A DNA stretch of 64,000 nucleotides from Haemophilus haemolyticus (GTDB taxonomy: Bacteria > Pseudomonadota > Gammaproteobacteria > Enterobacterales > Pasteurellaceae), in contig NZ_LYCK01000013.1 of NCBI RefSeq assembly GCF_001679045.1, positions 219,837 through 283,836 of the forward strand, read 5' to 3'. Under the pieces are notes generated by a model. The model was not told the origin of the DNA. It worked only from the letters and a program-made list of their open reading frames with translations, and ran no database searches. Of this stretch, positions 1 to 14,018 are shown one piece after another; the first letter of the stretch is position 1, and every line of letters starts with the position of its first letter. A program made the position numbers and the translations under genes.

Positions 1-441
1 TATACTAAGACTGAAAGCGACAGAAAACTAAATGCTAAAGCAAATGTAGCTGACGTATATAGTAAAACTGAAACCGATAATAAATTTGCATTAAAAGCGG
101 ATAATTCAGTTGTTAGAGCTCAGGCAGCAGATATTAGAAATTTACGTACCGATGTTAATGCTCATACAAAACGTCTTGATCATTTAGATAATAGAGTAAA
201 TAAACTTGATAAAGATCTTAAACGTGGTCTTGCTGCTCAAGCTGCTTTAACAGGTTTATTCCAACCATATACTGTGGGTAAAGCAAACTTTACAGCAGCT
301 GTAGGTGGTTATAAATCTCAAACTGCAGTAGCGATTGGTACTGGTTATCGTTATAACCAAAACATTGCGACTAAAGCAGGGGTTGCATTTACACAAGGTG
401 GCGGTGTAACTTATAACGCTGGTGTAAACTTTGAATGGTAA
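1..441 (+). CDS. trimeric autotransporter adhesin, C-terminal part (5' end outside window)
   Basis: The reading frame is open from base 1 and stops with TAA at 439-441, giving the last 146 residues of a larger protein. Residues 1-40 carry a repeated pattern (a YTKTESDRK-like stretch, then YSKTETDNKFALKAD). This leads into a heptad-type stalk, LRTDVNAHTKRLDHLDNRVNKLD, written here only as its start LRTDV and end NKLD. The last 70 or so residues have the glycine-rich alternating beta pattern of the YadA anchor domain and end in the aromatic FEW, as outer-membrane barrels usually do. By family, three copies form one 12-stranded pore that anchors a surface fibre used for adhesion. Hia, Hsf and Cha are Haemophilus members. 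I cannot tell which one this is because the passenger lies outside the window. Confidence 0.88.
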   Translation, partial: YTKTESDRKLNAKANVADVYSKTETDNKFALKADNSVVRAQAADIRNLRTDVNAHTKRLDHLDNRVNKLDKDLKRGLAAQAALTGLFQPYTVGKANFTAAVGGYKSQTAVAIGTGYRYNQNIATKAGVAFTQGGGVTYNAGVNFEW

Positions 442-471
442 TTAGATAACTAATTTTCCATAACAGAAAAT

Positions 472-513
472 AAATACCTGTTTTTGAGTAATATCAGAAA
501 CAGGTATTTTTAT
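472..513 (+). terminator. intrinsic terminator after the autotransporter gene
   Basis: AATACCTGTTT at 473-483 pairs with AAACAGGTATT at 498-508 and is followed by a short T run. It lies 30 bases after the adhesin stop and could also serve rdgC from the other side. Confidence 0.8.
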
Positions 514-570
514 GGGCAAAGAATTTTTAGATATAAACTGAAAAGAGTGCGGTAAATTTGTAATATGATT

Positions 571-1479
571 TTACAGTCTAGTTTTTTCGCCACCAAATTC
601 ATCTAATAAATTTTCGGTGAGTTTGGCTAGAATACCAGTCATCAGTACAAAATCTGCATCGAAACGCTGTGCAAAATCTTCTTTCAGAATATCATCATTT
701 TTTTCCCGTACACTATCTGCAAATTTTAAACGTTTGAGGGTGCAATCTTCGTTAAAAACGAAAGTTAAGGTGTCTTCCCATTCTAAAGCTAATTTACTTA
801 CTACTTTTTTACCATCTTGCAGAAGTGCGAGAATTTCTTCATTTTCTAAGGGTTGTTTTTTGCAACGGATAACGCTGTCTTCCTGGCTGCCACGAAGCTC
901 GGCTTCTTCTAATGCAAGTAACCAATGCGGTAAGCTATCTTGAAGGATCCAATTGGTTAAAATCGTGCTGGGTTCATTAGCAAAGGCTAAAGGCACAACA
1001 GGAAGCGAACCTAAGGATTTACGGAGTAATGCGAGCGCATCTTCCGCGCGTTTACTCGATGCGGCATCAACATGAACAAGATTATTTTCTGTATCAATCC
1101 ATAGCGCTGTATGGTGATTTTTACTAAACGCACGAGGTAATAAATTGATCACGACATCATCTTTTAATGTCTGTTTTTCTACCTTTTTAAGTTTGCGGTT
1201 TTCTTTTTGTTCAAGGCTTTCAATGCGTTCATCAAGTTCACGTTTGACCACGTTTGCCGGCAAGATTTTTTCTTCTTTTTTGGCGATTAATAGAATTTGT
1301 TTTCCAACAGAAAAATAGAGTAAGTCAGAACCTCTTAATGGAGCAGACCAACCAAATTTACTTTGATCTTGAGCACCGCAAGGATGGAATTGACAATCTT
1401 CCAGTTGAGTTTGTAGCTGTGCAAGATCCCAATCTAGCGGTTTAGTCAGCCTATAAGTCATTAAATTTTTGAACCACAT
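571..1479 (-). CDS. rdgC: recombination-associated protein RdgC
   Basis: RdgC is a ring-shaped, non-specific double-stranded DNA-binding protein of the nucleoid that limits RecA-dependent recombination. The 302-residue product begins MWFKNLMTYRL, the conserved N-terminus of the family. I chose this start at 1479 over an in-frame ATG at 1518 because it fits the family and has an AAGGAAG ribosome site upstream. Length is typical (about 300 residues). It is transcribed away from proC, and 65 bases separate the two starts, so their promoters must be close or overlapping. Confidence 0.95.
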   Translation of the reverse strand: MWFKNLMTYRLTKPLDWDLAQLQTQLEDCQFHPCGAQDQSKFGWSAPLRGSDLLYFSVGKQILLIAKKEEKILPANVVKRELDERIESLEQKENRKLKKVEKQTLKDDVVINLLPRAFSKNHHTALWIDTENNLVHVDAASSKRAEDALALLRKSLGSLPVVPLAFANEPSTILTNWILQDSLPHWLLALEEAELRGSQEDSVIRCKKQPLENEEILALLQDGKKVVSKLALEWEDTLTFVFNEDCTLKRLKFADSVREKNDDILKEDFAQRFDADFVLMTGILAKLTENLLDEFGGEKTRL

Positions 1480-1544
1480 CGTAACACTTCCTTCAATATA
1501 GGGTAGAATGTGCGGCATTATAGCCCATAAAAGTAGGAAAAACG

Positions 1545-2360
1545 ATGCAACATAAATTGATTGCCTTTATTGGCGGCGGCAATATGGCGCAGGCTATTAT
1601 TCTTGGATTATTGAAACAAGGTTATCCTGTCGAGCAAATTATTGTGAATGATCCGAATGAGGAAAAAAGAGCATTTTTTGCCAATCTTGGCGTGGAAACT
1701 TCAGAAAATAATGTGGAAAGTGTAATCAAAGCTGAGGTTGTGTTGCTTGCGGTAAAACCTCAAATGATGGCTGAAGTTTGTTCGTCACTAAGTGCGGTGG
1801 ATTTTTCCGATAAATTATTAATTTCCATTGCTGCGGGTATTTCAACTGAACGCTTGAACGCATTAATTCCAAGTATAAAATCGATAGTACGCGTCATGCC
1901 AAATACGCCCGCATTGGTGGGGGAAGGCATGGCGGGTTTATTTGCACCGAAAAATACGAGCGAAAATCACCGCACTTTTGCACAAGATTTATTGGGTGCT
2001 GTGGGAAGAACGGTTTGGGTGGATGATGAAACTCAAATGCACGCAGTAACTGCCGCGTCAGGAAGTAGCCCTGCCTATTTCTTTTTAATGCTGGAAGCAA
2101 TGCAGCAGGCCTTAATCAAAATGAATATTGATGAGAAAACTGCGCGTGAATTAGTGCAGCAATCCATGCTTGGTGCAGCAAAAATGGTGACCGAAAATCC
2201 GCAAATTGCGCTTTCAACTTTACGAGAAAATGTCACTTCGAAAGGTGGCACCACTGCGGCGGCGTTAGCGGTATTTGACGCACAACATTTTAATCAAACT
2301 ATAGAGCAAGCTATGCAGGCTTGTTTGTCTCGTTCACAAGAAATGGAAACTTTATTCTGA
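1545..2360 (+). CDS. proC: pyrroline-5-carboxylate reductase
   Basis: This enzyme does the last step of proline synthesis: NAD(P)H-dependent reduction of 1-pyrroline-5-carboxylate in the cytoplasm. The 271-residue protein opens with the Rossmann motif GGGNMAQA at residues 10-17. It carries the conserved [13 protein letters not shown] near residue 115 and the C-terminal signature [11 protein letters not shown] near residue 230. The gene ends TGATG, overlapping the start of the downstream transporter, so the two are probably translated together. The proline kinase proB lies far away at 48.9 kb. Confidence 0.97.
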   Translation: MQHKLIAFIGGGNMAQAIILGLLKQGYPVEQIIVNDPNEEKRAFFANLGVETSENNVESVIKAEVVLLAVKPQMMAEVCSSLSAVDFSDKLLISIAAGISTERLNALIPSIKSIVRVMPNTPALVGEGMAGLFAPKNTSENHRTFAQDLLGAVGRTVWVDDETQMHAVTAASGSSPAYFFLMLEAMQQALIKMNIDEKTARELVQQSMLGAAKMVTENPQIALSTLRENVTSKGGTTAAALAVFDAQHFNQTIEQAMQACLSRSQEMETLF

Positions 2361-3526
2361 TGCAAGTTCGTCCTTTTTATTGGCTCGCCCTGAGCTTTCT
2401 AGGTTACTACTGCGCTTATGGCGTATTTTTGCCGTTCTTCCCAGCATGGTTGAAATCACAACAATATGGCGAAGAAATGATTGGTTTGGTGATCGGGAGT
2501 GCTTATATTTTCCGATTTGCGGGCGGATTATTTTTTTCATCGTTAATTAAAAAAGCCAATCATATTATTATTTCCTTACGTCTGTTGGCATTAGCATCGG
2601 CCATTATTATGGCGGCAATGAGCTTAGTTGCGCATAATTTTTGGTTGTTGTTTATTGCTATTGGTTTATACGCCTCTGTGAATTCAGCGGGAATGCCGAT
2701 TGGGGATTCGTTGGCATCCACTTGGCAACGACAAATAGGCTTGGATTACGGTAAAGTACGTTTAATTGGCTCTGCGGCCTTTATTCTTGGCGTAGTGGTG
2801 TTTGGTGGCATGATTGGCTGGGTTGGCGAGCAAAATATCGTGTGGATTTTAACCGCACTTTTATCCTTCTATACTATCATTCAGCTTTTAAAACCAACCA
2901 TTCCCCCAAAAGATGAGATCCCTGAAGGCGGCGCTCAAAATAATATTGGTTTTATTGCGTTACTGAAAAATCCTATTACATTGAGAGTCATGATTGCAGT
3001 GGGGCTTATTCAAGGCTCTCATGCGGCTTATTATGTTTATAGCACAATTTATTGGACAAGCATTGGGATCTCCGTTTCTCAAACTAGCTTACTTTGGGGC
3101 ATTGGGGTATTAGCAGAAATTGTATTATTTTTCTTTTCTCGTCGCTTATTTCAAAATATTTCTATCAGTGCGCTGCTTTATATTTCTGCGCTTGCGTGCA
3201 TCGGACGCTGGGCTGTAATGGGATATATTGAAGATTTTTGGTTGATATTCTTATTGCAACTTATGCATAGTTTGACTTATGCCGTGTGCCATTATGCGAT
3301 TGTTCGCTATATCACTACGCAACCGCAAAGTCATATTGCGAAGTTGCAAGGTTTGTATAATGGTTTATCGAATGGTGTGCTTATTGCCATTTTCACCGCG
3401 ATTGCAGGTATGATTTATCCAATGTCGCCAGCGATGACATTTGTATTTATGAGTATTATTGCGGCGGCAGCATTTTTTGTGATTCCACGCAAATTAAATG
3501 CCTTTTTGATTGTTCAGCATAAATAG
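2360..3526 (+). CDS. MFS transporter, HcaT-like
   Basis: A 388-residue, very hydrophobic protein with about 12 predicted membrane segments, of the major facilitator type. I placed the start at the ATG overlapping the proC stop (TGATG). The longer reading frame from 2321 would only add residues read from inside proC. The sequence resembles the HcaT / MFS_1_like group, named after the E. coli 3-phenylpropionate permease. It has the N-terminal [15 protein letters not shown] and a conserved GxxxxGDSLAS region near residue 110. The substrate in Haemophilus is not known and the phenylpropionate name should not be taken literally, since no catabolic genes lie nearby. Confidence 0.8.
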   Translation: MQVRPFYWLALSFLGYYCAYGVFLPFFPAWLKSQQYGEEMIGLVIGSAYIFRFAGGLFFSSLIKKANHIIISLRLLALASAIIMAAMSLVAHNFWLLFIAIGLYASVNSAGMPIGDSLASTWQRQIGLDYGKVRLIGSAAFILGVVVFGGMIGWVGEQNIVWILTALLSFYTIIQLLKPTIPPKDEIPEGGAQNNIGFIALLKNPITLRVMIAVGLIQGSHAAYYVYSTIYWTSIGISVSQTSLLWGIGVLAEIVLFFFSRRLFQNISISALLYISALACIGRWAVMGYIEDFWLIFLLQLMHSLTYAVCHYAIVRYITTQPQSHIAKLQGLYNGLSNGVLIAIFTAIAGMIYPMSPAMTFVFMSIIAAAAFFVIPRKLNAFLIVQHK

Positions 3527-3556
3527 GACGCATCGATTTCCTTGTAGAGAAGTAAT

Positions 3557-4450
3557 ATGAAAAATCTTGCGCTCATTGATTTGTTTCTTAACGAATATTG
3601 GATTGAAAAAGGGCTTTCAGAAAATACCGTTCAATCTTATCGTTTGGATTTAACCGCACTTTGTGATTGGTTGGATAAAAACGACTTGTCTTTGGAAACC
3701 TTAGATGCTGTAGATTTACAAGGTTTTCTAGGTGAGCGCTTGGAGAAAGGTTACAAAGCCACGAGCACTGCGCGAATGTTAAGTGCAATGCGTAAACTTT
3801 TCCAATATTTATATCGGGAAAAATATCGAGTTGATGATCCAAGTGCGGTGCTAAGTTCGCCTAAATTACCCAGTCGCCTACCAAAATATTTAACTGAGCA
3901 ACAAGTGTCAGATTTGCTCAATACGCCAGATGTGGAAGTGCCTTTGGAGCTGCGTGATAAAGCAATGTTAGAATTGCTTTATGCTACGGGGCTTCGTGTC
4001 ACGGAGTTAGTTTCGCTTACGATTGAAAACATGAGTGTGCAACAAGGCGTGGTGCGAGTGATTGGTAAAGGAAACAAGGAACGTATTGTGCCAATGGGGG
4101 AAGAAGCTGCCTATTGGGTTCGTCAATTTATGCTTTATGGTCGCCCAGTGCTATTAAATGGGCAGAGTTCTGATGTTGTTTTTCCAAGTCAGCGTGCACA
4201 GCAAATGACTCGTCAAACTTTCTGGCATCGTGTAAAACATTATGCCATTCTGGCAGATATCGATGCTGATGCACTTTCCCCTCACGTTCTTCGCCATGCT
4301 TTTGCCACCCATTTAGTAAATCACGGTGCGGATTTACGCGTGGTGCAAATGTTGCTAGGGCATACAGATTTATCCACAACACAGATTTATACTCATGTGG
4401 CAAAAGAGAGATTGAAACGATTGCATGAAAGATTTCATCCTAGAGGATAG
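3557..4450 (+). CDS. xerD: site-specific tyrosine recombinase XerD
   Basis: XerD works with XerC at the chromosomal dif site to resolve chromosome dimers, under control of FtsK. The 297-residue protein has the N-terminal SAM-like core-binding domain and a catalytic domain. The expected catalytic residues are visible: R147 in GLRVTEL, K171 in GKGNKER, H243 and R246 in HVLRHAFATHL, H269 in LGHTDLSTTQ, and the nucleophile Y278 in IYTHV. It lies 30 bases after the transporter, on the same strand. Chromosomal context and length argue for XerD rather than a phage integrase. Confidence 0.95.
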   Translation: MKNLALIDLFLNEYWIEKGLSENTVQSYRLDLTALCDWLDKNDLSLETLDAVDLQGFLGERLEKGYKATSTARMLSAMRKLFQYLYREKYRVDDPSAVLSSPKLPSRLPKYLTEQQVSDLLNTPDVEVPLELRDKAMLELLYATGLRVTELVSLTIENMSVQQGVVRVIGKGNKERIVPMGEEAAYWVRQFMLYGRPVLLNGQSSDVVFPSQRAQQMTRQTFWHRVKHYAILADIDADALSPHVLRHAFATHLVNHGADLRVVQMLLGHTDLSTTQIYTHVAKERLKRLHERFHPRG

Positions 4451-4574
4451 ATAAATCTAATAAGGCTTTACATGCTAAATTGTGGTTTTCTAATTGAGTT
4501 CATTGACCAAATCAGGTAAACTACCGTCCCGTCTTTGATAGCTAGTTATCTTCGATTTTTGACCGCACTTTTGG

Positions 4575-6275
<1,701 letters not shown>

Positions 6276-6292
6276 TGGATTAAATTAGAGTA

Positions 6293-6338
6293 AAAAGAGC
6301 GGTGAGAAACAACGAATTTTTTCACCGCTCTTTTATTT
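6293..6338 (+). terminator. intrinsic terminator after pyrG
   Basis: AAAAGAGCGGTGA at 6293-6305 pairs with TCACCGCTCTTTT at 6322-6334. The arms resemble an uptake signal with one base changed (GAGCGGT for GTGCGGT). Confidence 0.85.
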
Positions 6339-6378
6339 TGTAAAAATAGATAAAGATCAAAGCATACGCATTTTTTAC

Positions 6379-6407
6379 AAGACAAAATCTCAAAATAGCT
6401 TTATTAT
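6379..6407 (+). promoter_or_regulatory. candidate eno promoter
   Basis: AAGACA at 6379-6384 and TATTAT at 6402-6407 are 17 bases apart, a good sigma-70 layout, 59 bases before the eno start. Confidence 0.45.
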
Positions 6408-6450
6408 ATCGCCTGTTTTAGGCTCGCCTAACCCGTTTTAATTAACTTAA

Positions 6451-7776
<1,326 letters not shown>

Positions 7777-7802
7777 TTCACGCTGAATTTACTGTAAAAT
7801 CT

Positions 7803-7834
7803 CACCGCACTTTGTATAAAAGTGCGGTGTTTTT
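7803..7834 (+). terminator. terminator after eno made of two inverted uptake signals
   Basis: CACCGCACTTT at 7803-7813 and AAAGTGCGGTG at 7819-7829 form a perfect 11-bp stem followed by TTTTT. Both arms are USS cores, a common Haemophilus arrangement. Confidence 0.9.
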
Positions 7835-7859
7835 ATATCTAATATTTAAAGGAAAGGGA

Positions 7860-8279
7860 ATGTTACATTTAACTTTAGAGGACGAACTCTTTTTAGGAAC
7901 GCCAAAGCAAGTGGGAACGCATTCTACGGTATTTGAGCATTTTGCTGTAATGTTTGAAGATGACGGCGAAACAGGCTATTTTTATGCACTTGATATGCGT
8001 CAAAATGCTCAACCGATAGTTGATATGTTGCACGTGTATAATGTTGATTCAACCTCTAATCATCATGAGGCTCGTAAACTTGAAATTTGTTGGGATGAGA
8101 GTGGTTATTTAGCCTTATTGCTTATTAATGGCTATCCTCATGCCGTATTTGATTTTGCCCGTTTAGTCGGCTATAACAGCAATAAATATCCACAACCAGA
8201 TTTAATGAGTATGTGGACTCGTGAAGAAATTACTAATAAACAGGCCGAGCAATGGCTAGGCGTAAAAACCATTCGATAA
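7860..8279 (+). CDS. conserved hypothetical protein, DUF2251-like
   Basis: A small acidic cytoplasmic protein of 139 residues. I recognise it as the H. influenzae protein next to enolase (HI0931 from memory), of the DUF2251 family; its function is unknown. The start at 7860 (MLHLTLEDELF) is preceded by AAAGGAAAGGG. The longer in-frame extension begins with TTG inside the terminator hairpin of eno and is rejected. No signal peptide or membrane segment. It precedes the ygiB-like gene by 12 bases and may share its transcript. Confidence 0.75.
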   Translation: MLHLTLEDELFLGTPKQVGTHSTVFEHFAVMFEDDGETGYFYALDMRQNAQPIVDMLHVYNVDSTSNHHEARKLEICWDESGYLALLLINGYPHAVFDFARLVGYNSNKYPQPDLMSMWTREEITNKQAEQWLGVKTIR

Positions 8280-8291
8280 AAATTGAGAACA

Positions 8292-8873
8292 ATGAAAAAG
8301 AAAAATCAGATTTTAGTTAGTTTATCTATTGTGGCCTTATTAGGAGGCTGTTCAGAAGAACAAGTACAACGTGATGTGTATCAGTCTTTAGACGATTGTT
8401 TAGCGGATTGGAAAAAAATTGAGCTTTGTGAGGCAGATAAAAATACTGACAGTACTCAGAAAACTGAAACCACACCACAGCAGGGGCTTGGTTTAAATAT
8501 TCGTGATAACGGTAATGCAGAAAGTGCGGTAAAAAATCCAGCTGAAAATAATGCACAAGCTAATCAAAGCGAGAACAACGCTGAATCAACTGCAAAAGCT
8601 GAAAGTACCGATCCTTCTTTAGGGGCTGCGATTGCTGGTGGCGTTATGGGGTATATGGCGGCTCGTGCAATTAGTAGTTTCCTTGGTCCAAGCTATCATC
8701 CTGGAAATCGAGCTGTCACCACACCAACAGGGCAAGTTGTGCAACCGCAAACGAATCGTTCTGTTGGAAAACCAATGCTTGTGAAAGGAAATGCAGGAAG
8801 CATGAATAGCAAACCTGTATCTCGCGGTGGTTTTAGTAGCCCAAATAATACTAATCGTAGCAGTGGGGGCTAA
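8292..8873 (+). CDS. YgiB-like (DUF1190) lipoprotein
   Basis: A 193-residue protein with a lipoprotein signal peptide: basic MKKKNQ, a hydrophobic core, and the lipobox LLGGC with the lipid-bearing Cys at about residue 19. The middle, rich in Gln, Asn, Glu, Ala and Thr (residues 50-110), looks disordered. A Gly/Ala stretch near 115-130 is followed by a Ser/Asn/Gly-rich tail. I chose the ATG at 8292; a TTG three codons upstream is possible but less likely. The pairing with the next gene matches the E. coli ygiB-ygiC and yjfM-yjfC pairs. The role is unknown; an envelope job is likely from the lipobox. Confidence 0.75.
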   Translation: MKKKNQILVSLSIVALLGGCSEEQVQRDVYQSLDDCLADWKKIELCEADKNTDSTQKTETTPQQGLGLNIRDNGNAESAVKNPAENNAQANQSENNAESTAKAESTDPSLGAAIAGGVMGYMAARAISSFLGPSYHPGNRAVTTPTGQVVQPQTNRSVGKPMLVKGNAGSMNSKPVSRGGFSSPNNTNRSSGG

Positions 8874-10055
8874 ATGAAACGTGTAACCGGGTTTCCTACT
8901 CGACCAGATATGGTGCAACAGCTACTTAATGTTGGATTTGATTATTATAACTTGCCTTCCAGCGATGGATCTCATTATTGGTCTGATAATGTCGCCTATG
9001 AATTTACCTTAGCGGAAATTGATCGCATTGAGGATACAACTAATGAATTGCATTCAATGTGTTTAGATTTTGCGGCGGATGAAATTAAAAAAGGCGATTA
9101 TGAAAATTATCGTTTTACGGAGTTGCAAAAACAGCTTATTGAAACCTCTTGGCGTAATCAAGATCCTTATTTATATGGACGCTTTGATTTTGGCTATGAT
9201 GGCGACAGCCTTAAAATGTTTGAATATAACGCCGATACGCCAACATCCTTGTTGGAAGCTGCGGTTGTTCAATGGCAGTGGTTGGAGCAAATTGAGGGCT
9301 TGAAACATCGTGATCAATTTAACTGGATTCATGAAGAATTAATAAAACATTTCCAATTTTTGAAACAACAAAGTGGTAAAACAGATTTCCATTTGAGTGC
9401 CATGCAAGATGCTGGCCGTGAAGATTGGGGCAATGTGGATTATTTAGCTGATGTGGCTTATAACGCAGGTTGGAATATTCATCAATTAGCGGTGGAAGAT
9501 ATTGGCTATAACAGTGAAACAAAAAAATTTGTAGATTTAAATGACCAACCTATTGAAATGTTATTTAAATTGTATCCGCTGGAATGGTTAAGCCACGCTG
9601 AGTTTGCTCGCCATATTACGACGGCTTCAACACGATTTATTGAGCCTGCGTGGAAAATGTTGTTAAGTAATAAAGCGCTATTGGCAAAACTTTGGGCACG
9701 TTATCCTAATCATCCGAATTTATTGCCAGCTTATTTTACGCCCTTTGAATTACCAAAAGATTTATCAATGTGGGTGAAAAAACCATTGTTAGGTCGAGAA
9801 GGTGCCAATGTCTTCTATTATGAGAAAAACAATGGCGTAGAATTTGCAGCGAAAGGAAGCGAACACTCTACGTTTTATGGTAATTCAGGTTATGTTTATC
9901 AACAAAAATTTGAATTGCCTAGTTTTGATGGAATGTATCCAATTATCGGCTCTTGGGTTGTGGGTGATGTGGCTTGCGGTATGGGATTACGCGAAGATTT
10001 TACTGCAGTTACGGGTAATGATAGCCATTTTATACCTCATTATTTTGTACCTTAA
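8874..10055 (+). CDS. YgiC-like ATP-grasp protein, glutathionylspermidine synthase family
   Basis: A 393-residue protein homologous to the ATP-grasp synthetase half of glutathionylspermidine synthase. The family signature region is visible as YGRFDFGYDGDSLKMFEYNADTP, which here runs from Y95 and includes the FEYNADTPTSLLE stretch near residue 113. The C-terminal WVKKPLLGREGANV (about residue 301) is the ATP-grasp lysine and glycine loop. It lacks the amidase half of the E. coli bifunctional enzyme. Biochemical studies of YgiC-type proteins have not shown glutathionylspermidine synthesis, as far as I recall, so the substrate is open. It starts immediately after the lipoprotein stop (TAA ATG), which suggests coupled translation. 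Confidence 0.8.
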   Translation: MKRVTGFPTRPDMVQQLLNVGFDYYNLPSSDGSHYWSDNVAYEFTLAEIDRIEDTTNELHSMCLDFAADEIKKGDYENYRFTELQKQLIETSWRNQDPYLYGRFDFGYDGDSLKMFEYNADTPTSLLEAAVVQWQWLEQIEGLKHRDQFNWIHEELIKHFQFLKQQSGKTDFHLSAMQDAGREDWGNVDYLADVAYNAGWNIHQLAVEDIGYNSETKKFVDLNDQPIEMLFKLYPLEWLSHAEFARHITTASTRFIEPAWKMLLSNKALLAKLWARYPNHPNLLPAYFTPFELPKDLSMWVKKPLLGREGANVFYYEKNNGVEFAAKGSEHSTFYGNSGYVYQQKFELPSFDGMYPIIGSWVVGDVACGMGLREDFTAVTGNDSHFIPHYFVP

Positions 10056-10089
10056 TGTGTCCTGAGTATTACTAAAATAACCAAAAAAT

Positions 10090-10133
10090 AAACCGCACTT
10101 TTGTCTTTTTTGATAAAAGTGCGGTTTATTTTT
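10090..10133 (+). terminator. terminator made of two inverted uptake signals
   Basis: AAACCGCACTTTTGTC from 10090 pairs with GATAAAAGTGCGGTTT ending at 10127 (16-bp arms), followed by a T-rich run. It ends the ygiB-ygiC-like transcript. Confidence 0.9.
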
Positions 10134-10185
10134 TGTGGATTTTATCTAACCAGAAATGTGTATAGCGTATTTTCTTTGACAAATC

Positions 10186-10199
10186 TTGTAAAAAATCAA
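10186..10199. promoter_or_regulatory. candidate FNR site upstream of focA
   Basis: TTGTA-AAAA-ATCAA matches the FNR consensus TTGAT-N4-ATCAA with a perfect right half and two mismatches on the left. It lies 125 bases before focA-pflB, which FNR activates in E. coli. A plausible -10 (TATTAT, 10284-10289) lies nearer the gene. Confidence 0.45.
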
Positions 10200-10323
10200 A
10201 TTTTGTTGAGATAAATAGTGGATTTCTTGCAATGGATTTTTAAGGGAGTAAAATAGCTTTTGGTTGTAGAAGTACCCTAGAAGTATTATAAATTAAATTA
10301 CTATTTCTGTTTGGAGTTACATT

Positions 10324-11178
10324 ATGGCATCAGAAAATCTAAATCAATCTTCTGTTGCTCTCACACCAGTTGAAGCAACGGATTATGCAGAAAATGTGGG
10401 TGCGTATAAAGCGCAAAAACGTCCATTTTTATCATTTATGTCTGGCATTAACGCCGGAGCTTGTATTGCCTTAGCATTTGTATTTTACACGACAACACAA
10501 GCTGCTAGTGCCGGAGCACCTTGGGGGCTGACCAAGTTAGTGGGTGGGTTAGTATTCTCATTAGGTGTGATTATGGTGGTAATTCTGGGCTCTGAATTAT
10601 TCACTTCTTCTACTTTAACTTTAGTCGCCCGAGTGGGCGATAGAATCACTACGACACAAATGATTCGAAATTGGATCGTGGTGTATTTAGGCAACTTCGT
10701 TGGTGGTTTATTTATTGCGGCTGTTATTTGGTTTGGTGGACAAACAATGGCAGCAAATGGCCAATGGGGTTTAACAATTCTTGCAACCGCCCAACATAAA
10801 ATTCATCACACGTGGTTTGAAGCTTTTAACCTAGGTATTTTATGTAACATTATGGTGTGTGTGGCGGTTTGGATGTCTTATTCTGGTAAGACTGTTACAG
10901 ACAAAGCATTTATTATGATTATGCCGATTGGTTTGTTTGTTGCGTCAGGATTTGAACACTGTGTGGCTAATATGTTTATGATTCCGATGGGAATTATTAC
11001 CGCACATTTTAGTACTCCTGAATTTTGGCAACAAATCGGCGTTGATCCGATGAAATACGCAGATTTAGATTTGTATCATTTCATTGTGAAGAATTTAATC
11101 CCTGTAACGTTAGGAAATATTGTCGGCGGGGCAATTTGTATTGGTGTATTCCAACGTTATTTAACCAAAACGCATTAA
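10324..11178 (+). CDS. focA: formate transporter FocA
   Basis: A pentameric inner-membrane channel that exports, and at low pH imports, formate. The 284-residue protein has six hydrophobic segments. It carries the formate/nitrite transporter signatures SFMSGINAGACIALAF near residue 37 and a NxxxG-type stretch near 170-180 (AFNLGILCNIMVC). The start is the ATG after TTTGGAGTTAC. pflB follows after 41 bases, the usual focA-pfl arrangement, so formate made by PflB is exported by its operon partner. Confidence 0.93.
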   Translation: MASENLNQSSVALTPVEATDYAENVGAYKAQKRPFLSFMSGINAGACIALAFVFYTTTQAASAGAPWGLTKLVGGLVFSLGVIMVVILGSELFTSSTLTLVARVGDRITTTQMIRNWIVVYLGNFVGGLFIAAVIWFGGQTMAANGQWGLTILATAQHKIHHTWFEAFNLGILCNIMVCVAVWMSYSGKTVTDKAFIMIMPIGLFVASGFEHCVANMFMIPMGIITAHFSTPEFWQQIGVDPMKYADLDLYHFIVKNLIPVTLGNIVGGAICIGVFQRYLTKTH

Positions 11179-11219
11179 AGATTTATTTACTTATTTATTA
11201 ATTAACAAAGGAAATGACT

Positions 11220-13532
<2,313 letters not shown>

Positions 13533-13556
13533 GTAAATAAAATTATGTTTTAATAT

Positions 13557-13594
13557 AAACCACTCACAGACTAGTTTTGTGAGTGGTTTATTTT
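13557..13594 (+). terminator. intrinsic terminator after pflB
   Basis: AAACCACTCACA at 13557-13568 pairs with TGTGAGTGGTTT at 13578-13589 and is followed by a run of T. Expression of the downstream ABM gene and pflA would need read-through or another promoter. Confidence 0.85.
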
Positions 13595-13612
13595 TATATA
13601 GGAGAGCAAATT

Positions 13613-13903
13613 ATGCTAACAGTTATTGCCCAATTTTCAGTAAAAGCGGACAAAATTAATGATTTTCTAGCCCAATGCCAAGAATTAATTAAGCATACTC
13701 GTCAAGAAACAGGATGCGTATCTTATGAATTACAACAAAATAGCGAACAAGCTAATCATTATGTTTTTATTGAGCAATGGAAAAGCAAAGCCGATTTAGA
13801 ACAACATTTTGCAACGCCACACTTTACCTCAATTGTACCTGTATTGGTCGAGTATTGTGAACAAGCGCCAGTGGTGCAAACTTTTCAAAAAGTCAGCGAA
13901 TAA
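13613..13903 (+). CDS. antibiotic biosynthesis monooxygenase (ABM) domain protein, YgiN-like
   Basis: A 96-residue single-domain protein of the dimeric alpha/beta-barrel ABM family. The N-terminus MLTVIAQFSVKADKINDF, the conserved ETGCVSYELQQ (about residue 36) and the IEQWKSKADLEQHFATPHF stretch (cited here as its start IEQWK and end PHF, about 56-74) are typical. Members of the YgiN type act on quinols or use bound haem-like or aromatic ligands. A role in quinone recycling is possible, but the substrate is unknown. Start is the ATG at 13613, after AGGAGAGC; an upstream in-frame extension lies in the pflB terminator. Confidence 0.8.
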   Translation: MLTVIAQFSVKADKINDFLAQCQELIKHTRQETGCVSYELQQNSEQANHYVFIEQWKSKADLEQHFATPHFTSIVPVLVEYCEQAPVVQTFQKVSE

Positions 13904-13933
13904 TGACCGCACTTTGATAAATATATTTTAATT

Positions 13934-13963
13934 ATGAGCCTGATTTAAATCAGGCTCATTTTT
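13934..13963 (+). terminator. intrinsic terminator after the ABM gene
   Basis: A near-perfect palindrome, ATGAGCCTGATTT then AAATCAGGCTCAT (13934-13959), followed by TTTTT. Confidence 0.85.
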
Positions 13964-14018
13964 TATAAACTAAATCTTTGGTAAAATTTAGCTATATCTA
14001 GTTTTAGGAAATTTATGT

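Noticed and set aside
4128..4403. Long open frame antisense to xerD, and many similar antisense frames elsewhere (for example 16343-16603, 33284-33700, 39484-39777)
   Set aside because: They lie fully inside well-conserved genes on the other strand, have no ribosome site or recognisable family, and have a composition that follows from the overlapping codons.
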